13,592 bases of DNA from an uncultured Clostridia bacterium (GTDB lineage: Bacteria; Bacillota_A; Clostridia; Christensenellales; Aristaeellaceae), in the NCBI GenBank assembly GCA_934645275.1, contig CAKUDW010000028.1, positions 1-13,592 of the forward strand. The letters run 5' to 3'. The position numbers and the translations under genes were made by a program. The notes below the pieces were generated by a model. It did not search any database and was not told where the DNA came from. It saw only the letters and a program-made list of their open reading frames with translations. Numbering within the stretch: the stretch's first letter is position 1; every line of letters begins with the position of its first letter. Below are positions 7,657 through 13,592 of this stretch, piece after piece.

Positions 7657-7708
7657 TTTTAATCCTCGCTTCCCGAATGGCATTCACAGCACTGCCGTAA
7701 TTACAGTA

Positions 7709-7737
7709 ATTATAGCATTCTTTTTTTCATGCGGCAA
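7709..7737 (-). promoter_or_regulatory. Sigma-A-type promoter for the minus-strand operon
   Basis: On the complement, TTGCCG (7732-7737) and TATAAT (7709-7714) are separated by exactly 17 nt, and the -10 is preceded by TGC, making it an extended -10. Transcription would start near 7702, about 46 nt before the chosen TTG start and 19 nt before the alternative ATG. A perfect -10 with correct spacing makes this a good call. Confidence 0.7.
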
Positions 7738-7781
7738 GCGCTATTTGTTCTGCCGGAAATTACCGGCGCAATTTAATTGGA

Positions 7782-7803
7782 TGTTCGATTGCAAAATCGA
7801 ACA
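7782..7803. repeat. 9-bp inverted repeat overlapping the dinB -35 region
   Basis: TGTTCGATT (7782-7790) and AATCGAACA (7795-7803) are exact reverse complements around GCAA. The repeat covers the -35 element of the dinB promoter. TGTTCGAT recurs at 7833-7840 inside the LexA box, 51 nt downstream on the same strand. The arms therefore look like LexA half-sites in outward orientation. Confidence 0.6.
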
Positions 7804-7816
7804 AATGTGCTATAAT
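7789..7816 (+). promoter_or_regulatory. dinB promoter, extended -10
   Basis: TTGCAA (7789-7794, 4 of 6 to consensus) and a perfect TATAAT (7811-7816) are 16 nt apart, with TGC directly before the -10. The start site would fall near 7823, just ahead of the LexA box, so a bound repressor would block promoter escape. Confidence 0.75.
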
Positions 7817-7825
7817 ATGAATACA

Positions 7826-7837
7826 GAACATTTGTTC
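7826..7837. promoter_or_regulatory. LexA (SOS) operator of dinB
   Basis: GAACATTTGTTC fits the Gram-positive SOS box core GAAC-N4-GTTC exactly and is followed by G, extending the match to GTTCG. It lies 9 nt after the -10 and 29 nt before the dinB start codon. A degenerate second copy, GAAC-AAAT-GTGC, lies at 7799-7810 just before the -10. SOS control is inferred from motif and position; no lexA gene is in the window. Confidence 0.75.
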
Positions 7838-7866
7838 GATATTATTAAATCGCGGAGGTTTCGGCA

Positions 7867-9099
7867 ATGAGGTGTATATTGCACAGCGATTTGAATAACT
7901 TTTATGCCAGTGTGGAATGCGCCTGCAATCCGTCGCTGCGGGGTGTGCCGCTGGCGGTATGCGGCGATCCGGAAGCGCGCCACGGCATCGTTCTGGCCAA
8001 GAATAATCTGGCCAAGGCCATGGGCGTAAAGACTGCCGAGACGATATGGCAGGCGCGTCAGAAGTGCCCGGGGCTGAAAATCGTGCCGCCCGATTTTAAG
8101 AAATACGCACGCTTCGCGCGCATGATGCGCAGCATTTATGCCGATTATACCGATTATATTGAGCCTTTCGGGCTGGACGAGGCATGGTTGGATGTGACTG
8201 GGCATCGACTCAGCGGTGTGGAGATTGCAAATGAGCTGCGCGCACGGGCTAAAGACGAGCTGGGACTCACGGCGTCTGTGGGCGTATCGTTCAATAAGGT
8301 GTTTGCAAAGCTCGGCAGCGACATGAAAAAGCCGGATGCGACTACGGAAATTACGCCGGAAAACTACCGGCAAAAGGTGTGGCCGCTGCCGGTGGAAGAA
8401 CTATTGTATGTGGGCCCGAAGACCCGGCGGCGATTGCACAGTCGAAATTTGTTTACCATCGGCGATCTGGCGAGCTGCGATGTGGAAGTGCTGCGCTTCG
8501 CATTGGGCAGGAGCGGCGAAATGCTGTGGAATTTTGCACGCGGCAATGATATTAGTCCGGTACTGCGCGTGGACGAGATCGTCATGGAAAAATCCGTGAG
8601 CAACAGCACCACGCCGCCGCGGGATCTGACCTGCGATTCGGACGTGCATCTGGTGTTGTTGTTGCTGGCGGAGAGTGTGGCCGGGCGGCTGCGTGCGGAC
8701 GGGCTGCGCGGCGGCGTGGTTTCACTTCAGGTGCGCGACTGCGATTTGAATATCATGAATTGCCAGCGAAAGATTGCGCGGCCTACGGCGTTATCGAACG
8801 AAATTGCGGACAGTGCGCAGACGCTTTTTCGCGAACACTACCGCTGGAACCGGCCGGTGCGTAGCCTGGGCGTGAGCGTATCGGAGCTGTGCGATCAGAA
8901 CGGCGACGGGCAACTGTGCATGTTTCCGGATACTGAGCGCGAACGCCGATACAGGTTGGAGGGTGCGGTGGAACAGATTCGCCTGCGCTTTGGTCACTAT
9001 GCCATTGGCCGCGCCAGCCTGCTGGCGGATGGCGAAATTAATGCAATCAATCCGCGGGAGGAGCCGGTCATTCTTCCGGGCGGGCGTCGGGGAAGGTGA
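7867..9099 (+). CDS. dinB: DNA polymerase IV (Y-family translesion polymerase)
   Basis: A 410-residue Y-family polymerase that copies past damaged bases with low fidelity. The N-terminal HSDLNNFYASVE gives the metal-binding D8 and the steric-gate position Y13 (Phe in E. coli DinB, aromatic here). D104 and E105 in GLDEAWLD complete the active site. The thumb helix-hairpin-helix region is visible as LLYVGPKTRRRLHSRNLFTIGDLA, and the little-finger domain covers about 240-345. QLCMF at 349-353 matches the beta-clamp binding motif (QLxLF-like), but it is followed by about 57 more residues instead of being at the very end. The start follows GGAGGT at 7854-7859. An extended -10 promoter and a LexA box precede it, so SOS induction is expected. 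The next gene begins 7 nt later. Confidence 0.95.
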   Translation: MRCILHSDLNNFYASVECACNPSLRGVPLAVCGDPEARHGIVLAKNNLAKAMGVKTAETIWQARQKCPGLKIVPPDFKKYARFARMMRSIYADYTDYIEPFGLDEAWLDVTGHRLSGVEIANELRARAKDELGLTASVGVSFNKVFAKLGSDMKKPDATTEITPENYRQKVWPLPVEELLYVGPKTRRRLHSRNLFTIGDLASCDVEVLRFALGRSGEMLWNFARGNDISPVLRVDEIVMEKSVSNSTTPPRDLTCDSDVHLVLLLLAESVAGRLRADGLRGGVVSLQVRDCDLNIMNCQRKIARPTALSNEIADSAQTLFREHYRWNRPVRSLGVSVSELCDQNGDGQLCMFPDTERERRYRLEGAVEQIRLRFGHYAIGRASLLADGEINAINPREEPVILPGGRRGR

Positions 9100-9106
9100 A
9101 ATATGA

Positions 9107-9379
9107 ATGCGAAGTCGCGTGTACGTAAAGGTGATTGTGGCATGCGAGGCGGATGGATGCCGGCGGCCGCTGGCTGTGGAATGGCCGGATGGACGGCGCT
9201 TCGAGGTGGACAGGCTGTTAGATGTGCGCCGCGCGTCATCTACCAAAGCGGGCGGGCAAGGCATGCGTTATAGGGTGCGCATACTGGGCCGTGAGACCTG
9301 TATATTTGAAGAGGAAAATCGCTGGTTTGTGGAAGCAAAGCAGGCACCGGCAGGCATGAATTCGGATTTTGGCGCATAA
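9107..9379 (+). CDS. Small conserved protein encoded directly after dinB
   Basis: A 90-residue cytoplasmic protein of unknown function. I recognise its style as a small protein often found next to Y-family polymerases in Firmicutes, loosely like DUF6504 proteins; I cannot prove the family membership here. Visible features: a WPDGRRFEVDRLLDVRRA block (26-43), a Gly-rich turn TKAGGQGMRYRVRI (46-59), and GRETCIFEEENRWFVEA (61-77). The alternating hydrophobic and charged pattern suggests a small beta barrel or sheet. The last 13 residues (AKQAPAGMNSDFG-type) look disordered. The site GGAAGG at 9091-9096 supports ATG 9107, and the dinB stop is only 7 nt away, so it should be co-transcribed with dinB and share its damage response. 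A role as a polymerase accessory factor is inference. Confidence 0.7.
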   Translation: MRSRVYVKVIVACEADGCRRPLAVEWPDGRRFEVDRLLDVRRASSTKAGGQGMRYRVRILGRETCIFEEENRWFVEAKQAPAGMNSDFGA

Positions 9380-9394
9380 ATTATATGGACATGT

Positions 9395-9430
9395 CGAAGC
9401 GCGTTTCAGCGATGTTTGAGATACGCTTCG
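9395..9430. repeat. 7-bp inverted repeat between the dinB-linked gene and ssb-like gene
   Basis: CGAAGCG (9395-9401) and CGCTTCG (9424-9430) are complementary across a 22-nt loop. There is no T-run after it, so it is not a convincing terminator and read-through into the ssb-like gene is likely. Confidence 0.25.
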
Positions 9431-9469
9431 GCAACCGATTCATGTACTTTAATAACCAGAGGTGATACG

Positions 9470-10150
9470 ATGGAAAATCCCAATAATCGAATCGTGGCGG
9501 CCGGTCGCCTCGAGGACAGTCTGACGCTCAGTCATGAAGTGATGAACGAACCCTTTTACGCAGGCACGCTGCTGGTAAAGCGTCTGTCGGGCGCGGTAGA
9601 TCGCCTGCCGGTTACCATACCGGGCAAGCTGCTGGCCGTCAGCGAGATAGACTATGACAAGCTGATGTTGATGAGCGGACAGGTGCGTTCCTATAACAAG
9701 GTGGTGGATGGCAGCGGACGGCTGATGGTGACGCTGTTCGTGCAGAACATGGCCGAAACCGCGGAAAACGATACCATGAACAAGGTGACGCTCACAGGCG
9801 TGCTCTGCAAGCCGCCCATCTATCGTTCTACGCCATTTGGCCGTGAAATATGCGATATGATGCTGGCCGTGAACCGCGCCTTCGGCAAGAGCGACTATAT
9901 TCCCTGCATCGCTTGGGGGCGAAACGCCCAATATGCCGCGCGCTTTGGCGTGGGCGACCAGCTTCGGCTGAGCGGCCGTCTGCAATCCAGAGAATATCAG
10001 AAGCTGTTGGAAAATGGCGAGTACATGATTCGCAATGCCTACGAGGTGTCCGCGTTTACGCTGGAAAGTGCCGACGCGCCTGCAACGGAATTTGTTCCGC
10101 AGCCGCGGCATGCTGCCGCGCCGCAGAAGCCGGAAACTGTTTTGAATTGA
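9470..10150 (+). CDS. Tandem-OB single-stranded DNA-binding protein, clostridial type
   Basis: A 226-residue protein built from two OB-like domains. The N-terminal one (about 5-95) carries FYAGTLLVKRLSG and MSGQVRSYNK. The C-terminal one (about 102-198) matches the canonical SSB fold with MNKVTLTGVLCKPPIYR, TPFGREICDMMLAVNR, SDYIPCIAWGRNA and GRLQSREYQK. It should coat single-stranded DNA during replication or repair. It ends in a Pro/Ala-rich tail (PQPRHAAAPQKPETVLN) and lacks the acidic DDxIPF tip through which ordinary SSB recruits partners, so it is likely a second, specialised SSB. ATG 9470 is chosen because AGAGGTG lies 5 nt upstream; the frame extends upstream to 9416 without a good site. 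It follows the dinB unit by 90 nt and is closed by a strong terminator. Confidence 0.82.
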   Translation: MENPNNRIVAAGRLEDSLTLSHEVMNEPFYAGTLLVKRLSGAVDRLPVTIPGKLLAVSEIDYDKLMLMSGQVRSYNKVVDGSGRLMVTLFVQNMAETAENDTMNKVTLTGVLCKPPIYRSTPFGREICDMMLAVNRAFGKSDYIPCIAWGRNAQYAARFGVGDQLRLSGRLQSREYQKLLENGEYMIRNAYEVSAFTLESADAPATEFVPQPRHAAAPQKPETVLN

Positions 10151-10167
10151 TATAGACAAGAGCGTTC

Positions 10168-10213
10168 AAGAGGGGAGAATGCGCGCCGTTTGGCGGCGGT
10201 TCTCCCCTCTTTT
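10168..10213 (+). terminator. Rho-independent terminator after the ssb-like gene
   Basis: AAGAGGGGAGAA (10168-10179) and TTCTCCCCTCTT (10200-10211) pair perfectly over 12 bp. The loop can itself fold into a small CGCC/GGCG hairpin at 10184-10195. A run of four T residues ends the structure. It begins 17 nt after the stop and separates the dinB-ssb unit from the ATP synthase operon. Confidence 0.9.
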
Positions 10214-10445
10214 CGCGTAAAAACTGGGCAATGCCTGCAAAATGACTGAAAATGGTACAGCCGTCTGATTTTGTCTATTCATAATTGGGGCATACTATGG
10301 TAAGCTCAGAGACGTAGTGAACGGCAGAAATGAATTACTTTGATTTAATAAACATTTATTATGCGCAAATATTGCAAATAATGCCGTTCGATGATAGCAT
10401 ATTTTTGAAGAAACGTGCGGGTGAGAGCCGTGGAAGGGAGCGAAG
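10214..10445 (+). other. AT-rich leader and promoter region of the ATP synthase operon
   Basis: No gene is visible here. Two weak promoter candidates are TTGTCT (10271-10276) with TACTAT (10293-10298) at 16 nt, and TTGCAA (10372-10377) with TAGCAT (10395-10400) at 17 nt. Inverted repeats are nested: GAACGGCA (10319-10326) with TGCCGTTC (10382-10389) encloses TAATAA/TTATTA (10346-10361) and GCAA/TTGC (10365-10375). The region ends with GGAAGGGAG before the atpI start. I could not match it to a known riboswitch. Confidence 0.4.
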
Positions 10446-10871
10446 ATGAAACCGCAGGATGCAGTAAACAGAGAAGTTAAGCGCGTGGCGATTGGCACGC
10501 TGGCGTTGGCGGCGGTGATGCTGGTCGTGTTTGCAGCTGTCGGGCGCATGGAAATGAAGGTGTGGCTCGGCGCGCTGTATGGCTGCGTTCTCGCCGTGGG
10601 GAATTTCCTGCTGCTGGCGTTCACAATTCGCAAAATTGCCGACGGTGCGGGCGCAGTGGACGAAGACGCTACCAAGATAGCGAAGCTGCGCATCCAAAAG
10701 AGCTATTCTACGCGCATGCTGGCAGGCGCCGCGCTGTTGGTGGTGGGCGTTGCGGTGTTGAAGCTTAACTGGGTGGCCTGCTGCCTGCCGCTGATCTTTC
10801 CAAGAATTGTGATCCTTTTCAAGAGCCTGCTGGATCGCATAAACCGGGTCAAGGGAAGTGATATTAAATGA
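10446..10871 (+). CDS. atpI: ATP synthase subunit I (AtpI)
   Basis: A 141-residue membrane protein at the head of the F-type ATP synthase operon. AtpI proteins help assemble the c-subunit ring and are not part of the finished enzyme. Four hydrophobic helices are visible at about 14-34, 40-60, 90-107 and 109-128, with a charged loop (66-90) between the second and third. It is closer to the short AtpI form of Clostridia than to enterobacterial AtpI, and sequence conservation is low as usual, so the call leans on topology and position. The start follows GGAAGGGAG. Its stop overlaps the atpB start by 4 nt (ATGA, 10868-10871), indicating translational coupling. Confidence 0.83.
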   Translation: MKPQDAVNREVKRVAIGTLALAAVMLVVFAAVGRMEMKVWLGALYGCVLAVGNFLLLAFTIRKIADGAGAVDEDATKIAKLRIQKSYSTRMLAGAALLVVGVAVLKLNWVACCLPLIFPRIVILFKSLLDRINRVKGSDIK

Positions 10872-11617
10872 GCGGTTTACAGGTGACCGGCGCGAAAGTG
10901 CTGTTCAAAATTCCGATTTTGGGCGGCATTCCCATCACGGAAACGGTGGTGAACACCTGGATAGTGATGGCGCTGCTGGTGATTGTGAGTATTATACTCA
11001 CGCGTGGTCTGAAGATCAGGCCGAATTCAAAGCGACAGATTGTTGCTGAATACTTGGTAGGCATGGTAAACAAGCTGGTGCGCGACAACATGGGCGAGAA
11101 ATTCATGCGCTATGTGCCGTTTATCGGCGCACTGTTTTCACTTTCGATGTTCTCAAGCCTGGTAAGCCTGGTAGGTATGTATTCGCCGACGGGCGATCTT
11201 TCCACCTGCCTGGCGTGGGCGTTGCTGGTGTTCGTACTGATTACCTATTACAAAATCAGAACTCAGCATATCGGCGGCTATTTAAAGGGCTTTACCGAGC
11301 CAGTGTTCATCATGACGCCGCTGAACATCATTGGCGAAGTGGCGACGCCCATCTCCATGGCGTTTAGGCATTTTGGCAACATTGCCTCGGGCGCAGTGGT
11401 CACGCTGCTGGTTTACAGCGGCCTGTCAGCGCTGTCTACGGCGGTATTGGGGCTTATCCCGGGTGCAGCAGGGCAGCTACTCAGTCAGATTCCGATCTTT
11501 CAAGTAGGTCTTCCGGCGATACTCTCGCTTTATTTCGATGTGTTCACCAGCGTTTTACAAGCGTTCATTTTCTGCATGCTGACGATGATGTATATCAAGC
11601 TCGCATGTGAGGAATGA
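10868..11617 (+). CDS. atpB: F-type ATP synthase subunit a
   Basis: A 249-residue integral membrane stator subunit that forms the ion half-channels facing the c ring. Several membrane helices are visible from about 27-46 onward. The essential arginine is R167 in ISMAFRHFGNIASG, and Q231 in the last helix (TSVLQAFIFCML) corresponds to the conserved Gln of E. coli subunit a. The residue after the essential Arg is His (RHFGN), where RLFGN is more usual. Length is typical for a Gram-positive subunit a. It starts in the ATGA overlap with atpI and lies 42 nt before atpE. The identity is certain from motif and position. Confidence 0.96.
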   Translation: MSGLQVTGAKVLFKIPILGGIPITETVVNTWIVMALLVIVSIILTRGLKIRPNSKRQIVAEYLVGMVNKLVRDNMGEKFMRYVPFIGALFSLSMFSSLVSLVGMYSPTGDLSTCLAWALLVFVLITYYKIRTQHIGGYLKGFTEPVFIMTPLNIIGEVATPISMAFRHFGNIASGAVVTLLVYSGLSALSTAVLGLIPGAAGQLLSQIPIFQVGLPAILSLYFDVFTSVLQAFIFCMLTMMYIKLACEE

Positions 11618-11917
<300 letters not shown>

Positions 11918-11960
11918 TCCTGTTTTTGGGATTTACCAGCGAAGGCAGGAGGAATGAACC

Positions 11961-12464
11961 GTGGAAGTTCAGCAATTTGTATCAATTACGCCGTGGACGA
12001 TGATCTTTCAGATTTGCAATCTGCTGATATTGACGCTACTGCTCAAAAAATTCCTCTTCAAGCCTGTTCAGAATATCTTGAACCGGCGACAGCAGGAAAT
12101 TGACGACACCTACGTCAAGGCGGAAGCAGATCGTGATTCGGCGGCTAAGATGAAGGAAGAATATACCCGACGGATGTCCTCGGCGCGCGACGAGGCCGAT
12201 CTGTTGGTGCGTGCGGCTGTGGAGGAGGCCAATCGTCGCGGCGATGAAATCGTGAGCGGCGCGCGGCAGACAGCGGCAGGCATCAAGCGCAGGGCAGAGA
12301 ATGAAATTGCACAGGAGCGTTTGAAGGCGTATTCCGAATTGAAGAACGATATTTCGGATATGGCGGTGGAAATTGCCGGGAAAATGGTTGGCCGTGAAAT
12401 CAACGCGGAGGATCAGTCGCGCCTTGTGGAGGATTTCATTCAGAATGCGGGGGATGACAAATGA
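11961..12464 (+). CDS. atpF: F-type ATP synthase subunit b
   Basis: A 167-residue peripheral-stalk subunit that links the membrane part to F1. One N-terminal membrane helix (about 9-30, TPWTMIFQICNLLILTLLL) is followed by FKPVQNILNRRQQEI and a long, highly charged helical region (about 45-150) typical of the b-dimer coiled coil. The start is GTG: AGGAGG at 11947-11952 is 8 nt upstream, while the nearby ATG at 11954 is in another frame and only 1 nt from the site. Its stop overlaps the atpH start by 4 nt (ATGA, 12461-12464). Identity is clear from topology and operon position. Confidence 0.94.
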   Translation: MEVQQFVSITPWTMIFQICNLLILTLLLKKFLFKPVQNILNRRQQEIDDTYVKAEADRDSAAKMKEEYTRRMSSARDEADLLVRAAVEEANRRGDEIVSGARQTAAGIKRRAENEIAQERLKAYSELKNDISDMAVEIAGKMVGREINAEDQSRLVEDFIQNAGDDK

Positions 12465-12997
12465 CCCGTTTTGCCGTGGAATATGGCAGCGCACTGTTTG
12501 AGCTTGCGTGCGACGAGCAGATTTCTGATCAAATCATGACGGAGCTCAGGCAGCTCATGACAATTTTTGAGCAGGAAAAGGATTATTTGCGCCTGCTGGA
12601 TGCGCGCAGCATCGAGCCGGATGTTCGCAAGGGCCTGATCGACGAGGCGTTTGGCGGTAGCGTACATCCCTATCTGATAAATTTCATGAAGCTGCTGATA
12701 GATCGCGGGGCGATTGAATATCTGCCGGAGTGCGCCGCGGCATATCGCGCGCGCTACAACGAAATGAAGGGGATCGCCGAGGCGCAGGTCAGCAGTGCCA
12801 CGCCACTTTCACAGGCGCAGGTTGAGGCGCTTCGCGCACGTCTCTCTGAAATTTCCGGCAAGCAGGTTGAAATGCATCTGCGCGTCGATCCTGAACTGAT
12901 CGGCGGCGTGTGTGTCGATCTGCAGGGCAGAAGATACGATAACACCGTTCGCACGCGGCTGGAGCAGCTGCGGCGAAATCTGACGGAACAAGAATAA
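12461..12997 (+). CDS. atpH: F-type ATP synthase subunit delta
   Basis: A 178-residue soluble stalk subunit that caps F1 and binds subunit b. The N-terminal helical domain starts with FAVEYGSALFELA, matching the family's YAxALFELA opening. The middle carries NFMKLLIDRGAIEYLPE and the C-terminal domain has the conserved ELIGGVCVDLQGRRYDNTVRTRLEQL. Length is typical of the family. It is translationally coupled to atpF by the ATGA overlap and lies 15 nt before atpA. No anomalies seen. Confidence 0.95.
   Translation: MTRFAVEYGSALFELACDEQISDQIMTELRQLMTIFEQEKDYLRLLDARSIEPDVRKGLIDEAFGGSVHPYLINFMKLLIDRGAIEYLPECAAAYRARYNEMKGIAEAQVSSATPLSQAQVEALRARLSEISGKQVEMHLRVDPELIGGVCVDLQGRRYDNTVRTRLEQLRRNLTEQE

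Positions 12998-13592
<595 letters not shown>

Noticed and set aside
9449..10159. A 236-codon minus-strand open frame opposite the ssb-like gene
   Set aside because: The plus-strand protein has clear SSB motifs; the antisense product is His/Arg/Gln-rich and unrecognisable.
10214..10445. Riboswitch in the ATP synthase leader
   Set aside because: The inverted repeats did not match the conserved core of any riboswitch class I know.

Overview
The window looks like chromosomal DNA from a moderately GC-rich member of the Firmicutes, class Clostridia or a close relative. This rests on the strong GGAGG-type ribosome binding sites, a GAAC-N4-GTTC LexA box, a DUF951 protein, a tandem-OB single-strand-binding protein of the clostridial type, paired small signal peptidases, and an atpI-B-E-F-H-A gene order. 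I cannot name a genus from sequence alone. I saw no rRNA, tRNA, CRISPR array, insertion sequence or phage gene; the region reads as stable core genome.

Layout. (a) 1-1777, plus strand: the 3' part of a MalY/PatB-type PLP enzyme, followed at once by a DEDDh 3'-5' exonuclease. (b) 1778-3180, plus strand: two palindromes, then a membrane-anchored SurA/PrsA-like peptidyl-prolyl isomerase ending at a textbook terminator. (c) 7737-3210, minus strand: an apparent five-gene operon reading DNA methyltransferase, DUF951 protein, short signal peptidase I, longer signal peptidase I, and a secreted M1-aminopeptidase-like protein whose metal and catalytic residues are all replaced. It converges on the isomerase gene. 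(d) 7782-10213, plus strand: dinB (DNA polymerase IV) under an extended -10 promoter with a LexA box at the start site, a small conserved protein, a tandem-OB ssDNA-binding protein, and a strong terminator. (e) 10214-13592, plus strand: an AT-rich leader and the F-type ATP synthase operon atpI-B-E-F-H and the first 193 codons of atpA, cut by the window edge.

How the genes fit together. Block (d) is a DNA-damage tolerance unit. Blocks (b) and (c) both concern proteins outside the membrane: folding, signal-peptide removal and a secreted pseudo-peptidase. Block (e) is the energy-coupling machine. Its c subunit carries Glu at both positions 32 and 65 plus Thr66, the pattern of the two-carboxylate Na+-coupled rotors, so sodium rather than proton coupling is the leading hypothesis.

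The most unusual items are the fully degenerate M1 peptidase fold, the two-carboxylate c subunit, the coupling of a DNA methyltransferase to a protein-secretion operon, and the dense half-site architecture around the dinB promoter.
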